Below, in pieces: positions 15,687 to 23,609 of a stretch of DNA of 64,000 nt. The DNA lies in the NCBI RefSeq assembly GCF_034541975.1, contig NZ_JAVYJM010000001.1, one strand, 5' to 3'. The position numbers and the translations under genes are program-made. The number at the start of each line of letters is the position of its first letter. Position 1 is the stretch's first letter. Source of the DNA: Dermacoccus abyssi (lineage in GTDB: Bacteria > Actinomycetota > Actinomycetes > Actinomycetales > Dermatophilaceae). The notes beneath the pieces were generated by a model. That model did no database searches and was not told the origin of the DNA. It was given only the letters and a program-made list of their open reading frames with translations.

Positions 15687-16946
15687 GTGCCAGCCATTCT
15701 CGACCTCATCACCGGTGCGGCCGTCGGCGTCCCCCTGGCCGTCGGTGGATACGCGTTCGGTCGACGCTCGTCGAGTTCCTCCGTGCGCGAACGCATGCCG
15801 TCTGCGACGCCGGCGGCCACGCCGACGTCCACCGCGCAGCCGGCTGCCGTGTCGGGAGAAGCCGAGGCGTTGTTGCGCACCCTGCGTTCGGGCTGGATGC
15901 TCGTGGACCGCTCGGATCGCGTTGCCGCGCACAGCGACGACGTCGACGCGCTCGGTCTCGTGCGTGACGTCGATCTGCGCCACGACGCGGTGCGTGACGT
16001 CGTGCGACGCTCCCGGCGCGAGAATCGCGTCATCGAGACCGACCTCAATCTGGCGCGGGGCCCCATCGAGGGTGCCGAACTCGACCTGCGGGTTCGGGTG
16101 GCGCCACTCAACGCCGACATCGTCGTCGTGCTCGTCGAGGACCGCACGCAGGCGCGTCGCATCGAGGAGACTCGCCGCGACTTCGTCGTCAACGTCTCCC
16201 ACGAGCTCAAGACTCCGGTGGGCGGCCTGCGTCTGCTGGCGGAAGCCGTCGAGGACGCCGCCGACGATTCCGAGGCAGTGGCCCGGTTCGCGGCCCGCAT
16301 GAAGACCGAGACCGTACGGCTGTCGAATCTCGTGCAGGAGATCGTCGACCTGTCGCGCCTGCAGGGCGCCGACACCATCGCCACGGCCAAGCCCGTCGAC
16401 CTCGCCGAGTGCGCGCATCGCGCTGTCGAGGAGACGCGTCTGCTCGCCGAGGGGCGGGGCATCAGCCTGTCGGTACGCACCGACGAAGGCCCGCACCTGG
16501 TGCTCGGCGACGAAAGCCTCCTGACGACGGCCTGCCGCAACCTCGTCAACAACGCCGTCAACTACTCCGGCGACGAGACCCGCATCGTCGTCGCCGTGTC
16601 GAGCGAGGACGACGCGGTGGCCGTTGAGGTCACCGACCAGGGCGTCGGGCTGTCGGCCGCCGAGATCGAGCGCATCTTCGAGCGCTTCTACCGCGTCGAC
16701 CCGGCCCGGTCGCGCCAGACCGGCGGAACCGGCCTCGGCCTGGCCATCGTCAAGCACGTGTGCGCGAACCACGGCGGGCAGATCCGCGTGTGGAGCGAAC
16801 CCGGCGTCGGCTCGACGTTCGAGATGCAGATCCCCGCGTGCAACGGCGAGAGGGCCGGGCGTGAGACGTCCGAACTCGCCGACACGCCCCGTGAACCCGT
16901 GAGCGCGGCCGCCGGCCGCACTGCCGAGACGAAGGACAAGCTGTGA
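15687..16946 (+). CDS. senX3: Phosphate-sensing histidine kinase SenX3
   Basis: 419 residues. A short N-terminal membrane segment (about 3-25, ILDLITGAAVGVPLAVGGYAF) precedes a PAS-like region (60-150). The HisKA domain has the phosphorylated histidine in FVVNVSHELKTPVGG (about residue 171). The HATPase domain contains the N box (CRNLVNNAVNYSGDE), the G1 box (VTDQGVGLS) and GTGLGLAIVKHV. SenX3 phosphorylates RegX3 under phosphate limitation. The start is GTG with TAATCT six bases before it. Its stop overlaps the regX3 start (GTGA). Confidence 0.92.
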   Translation: MPAILDLITGAAVGVPLAVGGYAFGRRSSSSSVRERMPSATPAATPTSTAQPAAVSGEAEALLRTLRSGWMLVDRSDRVAAHSDDVDALGLVRDVDLRHDAVRDVVRRSRRENRVIETDLNLARGPIEGAELDLRVRVAPLNADIVVVLVEDRTQARRIEETRRDFVVNVSHELKTPVGGLRLLAEAVEDAADDSEAVARFAARMKTETVRLSNLVQEIVDLSRLQGADTIATAKPVDLAECAHRAVEETRLLAEGRGISLSVRTDEGPHLVLGDESLLTTACRNLVNNAVNYSGDETRIVVAVSSEDDAVAVEVTDQGVGLSAAEIERIFERFYRVDPARSRQTGGTGLGLAIVKHVCANHGGQIRVWSEPGVGSTFEMQIPACNGERAGRETSELADTPREPVSAAAGRTAETKDKL

Positions 16947-17623
16947 CCCGAATCCTGGTCGTCGAGGACGAGGAGTCCTACTCCGAGCCCCTCGCCTACA
17001 TGCTGAAGAAGGAAGGCTACGACGCCGTCGTCGCGGCGACGGGAACGGACGGGCTCGAGGAGTTCGAACGCTCCGGCGCCGACCTCGTGCTGCTCGACGT
17101 CATGCTGCCCGGCATGTCCGGCGTCGACGTGTGTCGGCAGCTGCGTACTCGCTCGAGCGTGCCGATCATCATGTTGACGGCCAAGGACAGTGAAATCGAC
17201 AAGGTCCTCGGCCTCGAACTGGGCGCGGACGACTACGTGACGAAGCCGTACTCGGGTCGTGAACTGCTCGCCCGCATCAAGGCTGTGCTGCGCCGTCAGA
17301 GCGAGCCCGAGGAGTTCGAGCCCGACCGCCTGGAGGCCGGTCCCGTCGTCATGGACGTCGAGCGCCATGTCGTGACGGTGGGTGGTGAGCAGATCTCGAT
17401 GCCGCTCAAGGAGTTCGAACTGCTCGAACTGCTCCTGCGCAACGAGGGCCGCGTGCTCACGCGCATGCAGCTGATCGACCGCGTGTGGGGTAGCGACTAC
17501 GTCGGCGACACGAAGACGCTCGACGTCCACATCAAGCGTCTGCGCGCGAAGATCGAGCCCGATCCCGGTGCGCCGCGCCACATCCTCACCGTCCGAGGTC
17601 TCGGCTACAAGCTGGAGGCGTGA
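16943..17623 (+). CDS. regX3: Response regulator RegX3
   Basis: 226 residues: a receiver domain (1-120) with acidic pocket VEDEE, phospho-acceptor Asp in VLLDVMLPGMSG (about residue 52), the Thr of MLTAKDS and the Lys of DDYVTKPYS. It is followed by an OmpR-type winged helix ending in HIKRLRAKIEPDPGAPRHILTVRGLGYKLE. It is the partner of SenX3 and an activator of phosphate-starvation genes. The start is GTG overlapping the senX3 stop, implying translational coupling. Confidence 0.93.
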   Translation: MTRILVVEDEESYSEPLAYMLKKEGYDAVVAATGTDGLEEFERSGADLVLLDVMLPGMSGVDVCRQLRTRSSVPIIMLTAKDSEIDKVLGLELGADDYVTKPYSGRELLARIKAVLRRQSEPEEFEPDRLEAGPVVMDVERHVVTVGGEQISMPLKEFELLELLLRNEGRVLTRMQLIDRVWGSDYVGDTKTLDVHIKRLRAKIEPDPGAPRHILTVRGLGYKLEA

Positions 17624-17643
17624 GCGGCCGCTCCCTCACGACG

Positions 17644-17692
17644 AACGGCTTCGGCCCCACCCCTCGACAGGAGGGATGGGGCCGAAGCCGTT
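17644..17692. terminator. Bidirectional terminator between regX3 and lpqE-like gene
   Basis: AACGGCTTCGGCCCCA (17644-17659) pairs perfectly with 17677-17692, with a further CCCTC/GAGGG pairing inside. It lies between two convergent genes, so it can serve both. Confidence 0.8.
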
Positions 17693-17713
17693 GAACGTGG
17701 TGTGACGCGGGGG

Positions 17714-18268
17714 TCAGTGGCCGGAGCCGTGCGACTCGTCGCCGGAGGTCTCGGACTCGGCGTGGTCTACGTCGGCGTCGCCGTACGGGTACTGGTCGAG
17801 CAGCACCGGGATGGAGACCTGCGTCGAGCCGCCCGGGGACGTCTTGAGGGTGGCCGAGATCTGGTCACCCACCTTCGCGTCGCCGAGGGAGGAGATGGTG
17901 ACGGGCGAGACCTTCTTGTCGTCGTTGCCGTCGGCCTTGCCGTCGAGGCGGACGCTGGAGTTCGCCGGGATGGTGACCTGGGTGTCGGCGCCGTTCACCG
18001 TAATGGTGAGCTGGCTGTCGGACGAACCCGCGTTGTACACGAGACCGGAGAGCTTGCCCTCGGAACCCTCGCCGTCGTTGACGATGAGCAGGTCAGCTGC
18101 CTGAAGGTCGCCGACGCGTGCCGAGACGCCGTCGGCGGCGTCGTACTGCAGCTCGGTGGTGTACGGGTTGATGAGCTGACCGCAGCCGGTGAGCGTGGCA
18201 CCGGCCGTCACGGCCGCGAGCATCACGCCGGCGCTACGGCGCTTGGAGGTCACAATTCGTCGCGTCAC
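17714..18268 (-). CDS. LpqE-like lipoprotein
   Basis: 184 residues from the GTG at 18268. It has an n-region TRRIVTSKRR, a hydrophobic stretch and a lipobox LTGC (Cys29), so it should be exported and lipid-anchored. The mature part is beta-rich (QLTITVNGADTQVTIPANSSVRLDG) and ends in an acidic, His-containing tail (DDESHGSGH type). It lies next to carD, as LpqE does in mycobacteria (Rv3584). Function is unknown. TAGTCT seven bases before this GTG supports the start; a longer in-frame extension of 55 codons would bury the signal peptide. Confidence 0.75.
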   Translation of the reverse strand: MTRRIVTSKRRSAGVMLAAVTAGATLTGCGQLINPYTTELQYDAADGVSARVGDLQAADLLIVNDGEGSEGKLSGLVYNAGSSDSQLTITVNGADTQVTIPANSSVRLDGKADGNDDKKVSPVTISSLGDAKVGDQISATLKTSPGGSTQVSIPVLLDQYPYGDADVDHAESETSGDESHGSGH

Positions 18269-18275
18269 GCACGCA

Positions 18276-18281
18276 AGACTA
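18276..18281 (-). promoter_or_regulatory. -10 hexamer (TAGTCT) of the lpqE-like gene
   Basis: Seven bases before the GTG at 18268; same hexamer as used by the GlnR-like gene. Confidence 0.45.
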
Positions 18282-18458
18282 TCGCCTCGTGAGCGACGTG
18301 GTGAGCCGGGCCTCGTGCCGGTGATCAAAACGAAACTTTTCCGAATGTTCGGCGTGTCGCGCGCCTCGCCCGTTCGGGCGGTCGATCGGGGGGCTTGCTT
18401 CGGTGTGCTATGTGCGGTTCGGCCGCCTCGCACGCCCCGGAATGGCGCGGCTGCGTGG

Positions 18459-18464
18459 TATCCT
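18459..18464 (+). promoter_or_regulatory. -10 hexamer (TATCCT) of carD operon
   Basis: Lies 27 bases before the carD ATG, giving a leader of about 20 bases that contains the Shine-Dalgarno-like AAAGGGG. Unlike its neighbours, this promoter therefore makes a leadered mRNA. Confidence 0.4.
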
Positions 18465-18491
18465 GGAGGTCGCGAAAGGGGCTAATACCAC

Positions 18492-18974
18492 ATGGAATTC
18501 AAAGTCGGCGCGACCGTCGTTTACCCGCACCATGGCGCAGCAACGATCGAAGAGATCAAGGTGCGCAAGATCAAGGGCGAGGACAAGCAGTACCTCGTGC
18601 TGAACGTAGCCCAGGGAGACCTGACCATCGAGGTCCCCGCCGAGAACTGCGACCTCGTCGGCGTCCGGGACGTCGTCGACAAGGAGGGGCTCGAGAAGGT
18701 GTTCGAGGTGCTGCGTGCAGAGCACACCGAAGAGCCCACCAACTGGTCGCGTCGGTACAAGGCCAACCTCGAGAAGCTCGCTTCCGGCGATGTCATCAAG
18801 GTGGCCGAGGTCGTGCGTGACCTGTGGCGCCGCGACCAGGATCGTGGTCTTTCGGCCGGCGAGAAGCGCATGCTCGCCAAGGCCCGCCAGATCCTCGTCT
18901 CCGAGCTGGCCCTCGCCGAGCACACGAACGAGGACAAGGCGGAAGCCACCCTCGACGAGGTGCTCGCGTCCTGA
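18492..18974 (+). CDS. carD: CarD-family RNA polymerase-binding transcription factor
   Basis: 160 residues, full length. The N-terminal Tudor-like RNAP-interacting domain (1-60: FKVGATVVYPHHGAATIEEI, ending in TIEVPAENCDLVGVRDVV) is followed by a helical DNA-binding domain with the conserved Trp of NWSRRYKANLEKLASGD (W85-type) that wedges the upstream edge of the promoter bubble. CarD stabilises open complexes, particularly at rRNA and housekeeping promoters, and is essential in mycobacteria. It heads the conserved carD-ispD-ispF cluster; its stop codon overlaps the proposed ispD start. Confidence 0.95.
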   Translation: MEFKVGATVVYPHHGAATIEEIKVRKIKGEDKQYLVLNVAQGDLTIEVPAENCDLVGVRDVVDKEGLEKVFEVLRAEHTEEPTNWSRRYKANLEKLASGDVIKVAEVVRDLWRRDQDRGLSAGEKRMLAKARQILVSELALAEHTNEDKAEATLDEVLAS

Positions 18975-19738
18975 ACGCCGGAGCAGTTCTCGTCGCTGCG
19001 GGCCTCGGCACCCGTCTGGGAGCCGGAAAGCCCAAAGCGCTCGTGACCTTGGGGGGTACGCCCCTCGTGACGCACGCCGTTCGTCGCCTCGTGGCGACGG
19101 GCGGCGTGTCGCATGTCGTGGTCGTCGTTCCGGCCTCGCACGAAGACGAATTCGCCGACGTCCTCAGCGAGTTCGCCGACGGCGACGTTCCCGTTGAGAT
19201 CGTGGCCGGCGGCGCGGAACGCAGTGACTCCGTCCGTTGTGGCCTGCGGGCGCTCGATCGCGAGTGCGACATCGTCCTCGTCCACGACGCCGCGCGCTGC
19301 CTTGCCCCTGTGGAGCTCACCGAGCGCGTGCTCGCGGCCCTGGCGGCCGGGGCTGACGCCGTCATTCCGGTGGTGCCGGTCGTCGACACGATCAAGGTCG
19401 TCGAGGCCACCCAGACCGCCGGGGACGACGGTGAAGACGACGGCAGGAGCGCAGAAGGCGGAGCAGCGGACGCTCCTGCGCTCGAACGCGTCGTCTCGAC
19501 GCCGGTGCGCGCCGATCTGCGTGCCGTCCAGACCCCGCAGGGGTTTCGTCGTTCGGTGCTCGTGGCCGCGCACGAATCGGGGCTCGACGCCACCGACGAC
19601 GCCGCCCTCATCGAACGCGCCGGGGGAGAGGTGCTCGTCGTCGACGGTGATCTCTTCGCCCTCAAAGTGACGACACCGCTCGACATCGTCGTCGCCGAAC
19701 ACCTGCTCGCCGACTCCTCGGAGGCCGAACCCGTATGA
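18971..19738 (+). CDS. ispD: 2-C-methyl-D-erythritol 4-phosphate cytidylyltransferase, probable CTG start
   Basis: 255 residues. It transfers CMP to MEP, the third step of the MEP isoprenoid pathway. The nucleotidyltransferase loop VAAGLGTRLGAGKPKAL lies at residues 8-24, VHDAARCL holds a metal ligand, and TPQGFRRS and TDDAAL are family motifs. An acidic/Gly-Ala insertion of roughly 25 residues (around 140-165) makes it longer than the usual 230. No ATG, GTG or TTG exists between the carD-internal GTG at 18824 and the conserved core. The CTG at 18971 overlaps the carD stop as CTGA, with GACGAGG ten bases upstream, and is the likely start. Confidence 0.88.
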   Translation: MNAGAVLVAAGLGTRLGAGKPKALVTLGGTPLVTHAVRRLVATGGVSHVVVVVPASHEDEFADVLSEFADGDVPVEIVAGGAERSDSVRCGLRALDRECDIVLVHDAARCLAPVELTERVLAALAAGADAVIPVVPVVDTIKVVEATQTAGDDGEDDGRSAEGGAADAPALERVVSTPVRADLRAVQTPQGFRRSVLVAAHESGLDATDDAALIERAGGEVLVVDGDLFALKVTTPLDIVVAEHLLADSSEAEPV

Positions 19739-20235
19739 CCAGCCAGCCCCACGTCGTCCTGCCGCGCACCGGAATCGGTGTCGACGTCCACCCGTTGGCC
19801 GACGACGAGCGGGAGCTCTCGCTCGCGGGCCTCAGCTGGCCGGGTGAGCGTGGCATCGAGGGTCATTCGGACGGTGACGTAGCCGCTCACGCCCTGTGCG
19901 ACGCGCTCTTCAGCGCAGCCGGCATCGGCGATCTCGGGCAGCACTTCGGCGTCGACCGCCCCGAGCTGGCGGGCGCCAAGGGCGTCACGCTGCTCGAGGA
20001 GGCTGCTCGGCTCGTGCGGGAGGCCGGTTTCGAGATCGGCAACGCGGCCGTTCAGGTCATCGGCAACCGTCCGAAGATCGGCAAGCGCCGTGACGAGGCG
20101 CAGGTCGCTCTGTCGGCCGCGATCGGCGGCGCCCCGGTGTCGGTGAGCGGCACGACGAGTGACGGCCTCGGCCTCACCGGCCGCGGCGAGGGCATCGCCG
20201 CCGTCGCCACGGCGCTCGTCTACCCGCGCGACTGA
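19735..20235 (+). CDS. ispF: 2-C-methyl-D-erythritol 2,4-cyclodiphosphate synthase
   Basis: 166 residues, standard length. It catalyses cyclisation in the MEP pathway. Zinc ligands are in GIGVDVHPL (Asp and His) and EGHSDGDVAAHALCDAL (second His). The CMP-binding motif TTSDGLGLTGRGEG is near the C-terminus. Its ATG overlaps the ispD stop (ATGA), so the two are translationally coupled. Confidence 0.96.
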   Translation: MTSQPHVVLPRTGIGVDVHPLADDERELSLAGLSWPGERGIEGHSDGDVAAHALCDALFSAAGIGDLGQHFGVDRPELAGAKGVTLLEEAARLVREAGFEIGNAAVQVIGNRPKIGKRRDEAQVALSAAIGGAPVSVSGTTSDGLGLTGRGEGIAAVATALVYPRD

Positions 20236-20318
20236 CCGTCCCTGACATGACGCGGGTCGAGGTTGTCACCGCTTCTCGCTAGGTTGGTATCAGACCCGAC
20301 AACACTTGAGGAGCCGGT

Positions 20319-21404
20319 ATGTCCCAGACCGTCAAGGGCGTCATCGCCCGTAGCAAGAACGCCGAAGTGGAAGTCGTCGACATCGTCGTTCCCGACCCCG
20401 GCCCGGGTGAGGCTGTCGTCGCGATCGAGGCGTGCGGTGTCTGCCACACCGACCTGCACTACCGCGAGGGCGGCATCAACGACGAATTCCCCTTCCTCCT
20501 CGGGCACGAGGCGGCCGGTCGCGTCGAGGCCGTCGGCGAGGGTGTGACGAACGTCGAGGTGGGCGACTTCGTCGTCCTCAACTGGCGTGCGGTGTGCGGC
20601 CAGTGCCGCGCCTGCAAGAAGGGCCAGCCCTGGTACTGCTTCGACACGGCCAACGCGACGCAGCAGATGACGCTCGCCGAGGACGGCACCGCACTGACGC
20701 CGGCGCTCGGTATCGGTGCGTTCATCGAGAAAACGCTCGTCGCGGCCGGTCAGTGCACGAAGGTCGAGGAGAGCGACGCCGCGGCGGTCGGCCTGCTCGG
20801 CTGCGGCGTCATGGCCGGTTTCGGTGCGGCCGTCAACACCGGCCAGGTGACGCGCGGTGAGTCCGTCGCCGTCATCGGCTGCGGTGGCGTGGGGTGCGCG
20901 GCCATCGCGGGTGCGAAGACCGCCGGCGCCACGACCGTCATCGCCGTCGACATCGACGACGAGAAGCTCGGCAACGCCAAGGCGTTCGGCGCCACGCACA
21001 CGATCAACTCGAAGAAGGACGACGCCGTCGAGAAGATCCGTGAACTCACGGGCGGTTTCGGGGCCGACGTCGTCGTGGAGGCTGTCGGTCGTCCCGAGAC
21101 GTACGAGCAGGCGTTCTACGCCCGCGACCTGGCCGGCCGCGTCGTCCTCGTCGGCGTGCCGACGCCCGACATGGAGCTCACGCTGCCGCTGCTCGAGATC
21201 TTCGGCCGCGGTGGTGCGCTCAAGTCGAGCTGGTACGGCGACTGCCTGCCGGAGCGCGACTTCCCGATGCTCGTCGACCTCTACAAGCAGGGCCGCTTCC
21301 CGCTCGAGGAGTTCATCACCGAGAAGATCGGTCTCGACGAGGTCGAGAAGGCCTTCGACACGATGAAGGGCGGCAAGGTGCTGCGTTCGGTGGTGACCCT
21401 CTGA
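20319..21404 (+). CDS. mscR: S-(hydroxymethyl)mycothiol dehydrogenase (formaldehyde detoxification)
   Basis: 361 residues, zinc-dependent alcohol dehydrogenase of class III type. The catalytic zinc site is CGVCHTDLHY with GHEAAG; the structural zinc site is CGQCRACKKGQPWYC; the NAD fold is VIGCGGVGCAAIAGAK. The ATQQMTL insert and C-terminal FGRGGALKSSWYGDCLPERDFP are those of mycothiol-dependent formaldehyde dehydrogenase (AdhE2/MscR), which oxidises the mycothiol-formaldehyde adduct and can reduce S-nitrosomycothiol. Its stop overlaps the following metallo-hydrolase start by one base (TGATG). The mshA gene 9 kb away supplies the cofactor. Confidence 0.92.
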   Translation: MSQTVKGVIARSKNAEVEVVDIVVPDPGPGEAVVAIEACGVCHTDLHYREGGINDEFPFLLGHEAAGRVEAVGEGVTNVEVGDFVVLNWRAVCGQCRACKKGQPWYCFDTANATQQMTLAEDGTALTPALGIGAFIEKTLVAAGQCTKVEESDAAAVGLLGCGVMAGFGAAVNTGQVTRGESVAVIGCGGVGCAAIAGAKTAGATTVIAVDIDDEKLGNAKAFGATHTINSKKDDAVEKIRELTGGFGADVVVEAVGRPETYEQAFYARDLAGRVVLVGVPTPDMELTLPLLEIFGRGGALKSSWYGDCLPERDFPMLVDLYKQGRFPLEEFITEKIGLDEVEKAFDTMKGGKVLRSVVTL

Positions 21405-22060
21405 TGGCCGAATTCACCGACCAGGGCGCCGCTGTTCTCGCACACGAGGACGGCCTGCGCATCCAGCGTGTCGTCACGTCCGGCACCTTCGAACTCGATG
21501 GTGGCAGCTGGGACGTCGACAACAACGTCTGGCTCATCGGCGATGACCGGGAGGTCGCCGTCGTCGACGCGGCCCACGACGCAGCCCCGATCCTCGACGC
21601 CGTTGCGGGCCGCACGATCGTCGGCATCTGGTGCACGCACGCCCACAACGACCACATCACTGCGGCCGGTGACGTCCGCGAAGCCACGGGGGCACCCGTG
21701 TTCCTCCACCCCGAGGATCGCGTCCTGTGGGACATGACGCACGACTGGCAGCCCGACGAGGCGCTCGCCGACGGCGATGAGCTCACGGTGGCCGGCACGA
21801 GCGTCCGCGTCATTCACACGCCGGGACACGCTCCGGGTGCGGTGTGCTTCTTCGTCCCCGCGCTCGGCGCGGTGCTCACCGGAGACACCCTGTTCCAGGG
21901 CGGGCCGGGGGCGACCGGTCGCTCCTACTCCGACAAGCCGACGCTCGTGGCGTCGATCCGCGAGAAGCTGTTCACCCTGCCCGGCGACACCATCGTGCTC
22001 ACGGGCCACGGCGACTCGACGACGCTCGCCGCCGAAGAGGTCGGCCTCGAGGACGAGTGA
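21404..22060 (+). CDS. MBL-fold metallo-hydrolase, mycothiol-linked
   Basis: 218 residues, glyoxalase-II-like metallo-beta-lactamase fold. Metal ligands are clear: HAHNDHITAAG (H-x-H-x-D-H), the His of HTPGHAPG, the Asp of LTGDTLFQGG and the His of LTGHGDSTT. Actinobacteria regularly place this protein directly after mscR, so it may hydrolyse S-formylmycothiol to formate and mycothiol; this is inferred from context. Translationally coupled to mscR. The operon ends with the hairpin at 22075-22115. Confidence 0.88.
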   Translation: MAEFTDQGAAVLAHEDGLRIQRVVTSGTFELDGGSWDVDNNVWLIGDDREVAVVDAAHDAAPILDAVAGRTIVGIWCTHAHNDHITAAGDVREATGAPVFLHPEDRVLWDMTHDWQPDEALADGDELTVAGTSVRVIHTPGHAPGAVCFFVPALGAVLTGDTLFQGGPGATGRSYSDKPTLVASIREKLFTLPGDTIVLTGHGDSTTLAAEEVGLEDE

Positions 22061-22074
22061 CCCACTACTGCGGG

Positions 22075-22115
22075 TTCTCGCCCCGGATCCACCTGCAGTC
22101 GATCCGGGGCGAGAA
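22075..22115 (+). terminator. Terminator hairpin after the mscR operon
   Basis: Perfect 15-bp stem TTCTCGCCCCGGATC with its complement around an 11-base loop, 14 bases after the stop. It insulates cysS, which has its own promoter. Confidence 0.85.
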
Positions 22116-22147
22116 CGTGGCCGGGCGAGCACGCCTGCGGAGGCCGA

Positions 22148-22153
22148 TAGAAT
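22148..22153 (+). promoter_or_regulatory. -10 hexamer (TAGAAT) of cysS-rlmB
   Basis: Seven bases before the GTG at 22161, directly downstream of the mscR terminator. Confidence 0.5.
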
Positions 22154-22160
22154 CGGGCCT

Positions 22161-23609
22161 GTGACTCTGCAGATCTTCAACACCGCCACTCGCGAGCTTC
22201 GCGACTTCGAACCCGTGAACCCCGGCAAGGTCGGCATCTACATCTGCGGCCTCACCACGCAGGGTTCACCGCACATCGGCCACCTGCGCTTCGCCGTCGC
22301 GTTCGACGTGCTGCGCAACTGGCTGACGCGCGGGCACGGCTACGACGTCACGCTGGTGCGCAACGTCACCGACATCGACGACAAGATCCTGCGCAAGTCC
22401 GCCGAGGCGGGCGAGCCGTGGTTCGCATGGAGCTACCTGCACGAACGCGAGACGAGCGACGCGCTCGACACCCTCGGCGTCAAGCGACCCACGTACGAGC
22501 CGCGTGCCACCGGGCACGTCACCGACATGGTCGAGCTCATGGAGATGCTCATCGAGCGAGGCCACGCCTACCCGGCGTCCGACGGCTCCGGTGACGTCTA
22601 CTTCGACGTCAAGAGCTTCCCCGAGTACGGCTCCCTCACGCGTCAGAACCTCGACGACATGGAGGCTGCGGGCGACGCAGATCCGCGTGGCAAGAATGAT
22701 CCGCGCGACTTCGCCCTGTGGAAGGGGCGCAAGGACGACGAACCCGCCTCCGCGAACTGGCCCACGCCCTGGGGTGAAGGCCGCCCGGGCTGGCACCTCG
22801 AGTGCTCCGCCATGGCGCGACGCTGGCTCGGTGACACGTTCGACATCCACGGCGGCGGTATCGACCTGCGCTTCCCGCACCACGAGAACGAGCAGGCCCA
22901 GTCGCACGCCGCGGGCCTCGGCTTCGCGCGCTACTGGATGCACAACGGCTGGGTCACCCTCTCCGGCGAGAAGATGAGCAAGTCGCTCGGCAACACCCTC
23001 GCCGTCAACGAACTGACGAAGACGGTGCGGCCCATCGTCGTGCGCTACTACCTCAGCGCCGTCCACTACCGCTCGACGATCGAGTACACGCCGGACTCGC
23101 TCGCCGAGGCTGCGGCTGCGGTCGAGCGCATCGAGGGCTTCCTGCGTCGTGCGCTCGGCGCCGACGCCGTGCTCACGAGCGACGACGTCGCCGGTGTGGA
23201 ACTGCCGCGCGCCTTCGTCGAGGCCATGGATGACGACATCAACGTCTCCGGTGCGCTCGCGGCCTGCTTCGACGCCATCCGCGAGGGCAACACCGCCATC
23301 GACGAGGCCGACGTGGAGCGCGTCGAGAAACTCGCCATGCAGGTCGCCGCCATGACGGACGTGCTCGGCGTCAACCCGCTCGACCCGCAGTGGTCGGGTC
23401 GTTCGGCCGGCGGCCAGGACGAGGCGATGGACGCCCTGGGCGCCCTCGTCGAAGCGCTCGTCGAACAGCGCAAGGCCGCCCGCGCAGCGAAGAACTTCGA
23501 GGCGGCCGACACCATCCGCGACCAGCTGGCCGACGCCGGCGTCGTGGTCGAGGACACCCCCGACGGCGCGCGCTGGAGTCTCGCGCGGCAGGGCGGAAAG
23601 GACAACTGA
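22161..23609 (+). CDS. cysS: Cysteinyl-tRNA synthetase
   Basis: 482 residues, class I synthetase charging tRNA-Cys. HIGH motif SPHIGH, KMSKS motif EKMSKSLGN, and zinc ligands in YICGLTTQ, HLECSAMA and HHENEQAQ. The C-terminal anticodon region includes KAARAAKNFEAADTIRDQLADAGVVVEDTPDG, typical of CysS rather than the related mycothiol ligase MshC. The GTG start at 22161 follows TAGAAT by seven bases; much longer in-frame extensions run through the preceding gene and are rejected. Its stop overlaps the rlmB start (TGATG type). Confidence 0.95.
   Translation: MTLQIFNTATRELRDFEPVNPGKVGIYICGLTTQGSPHIGHLRFAVAFDVLRNWLTRGHGYDVTLVRNVTDIDDKILRKSAEAGEPWFAWSYLHERETSDALDTLGVKRPTYEPRATGHVTDMVELMEMLIERGHAYPASDGSGDVYFDVKSFPEYGSLTRQNLDDMEAAGDADPRGKNDPRDFALWKGRKDDEPASANWPTPWGEGRPGWHLECSAMARRWLGDTFDIHGGGIDLRFPHHENEQAQSHAAGLGFARYWMHNGWVTLSGEKMSKSLGNTLAVNELTKTVRPIVVRYYLSAVHYRSTIEYTPDSLAEAAAAVERIEGFLRRALGADAVLTSDDVAGVELPRAFVEAMDDDINVSGALAACFDAIREGNTAIDEADVERVEKLAMQVAAMTDVLGVNPLDPQWSGRSAGGQDEAMDALGALVEALVEQRKAARAAKNFEAADTIRDQLADAGVVVEDTPDGARWSLARQGGKDN

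Noticed and set aside
22161..23609. Annotating the cysS-like gene as mycothiol ligase mshC
   Set aside because: It retains the full-length C-terminal CysS domain and sits in the conserved carD-ispDF-cysS-rlmB context; MshC is shorter.
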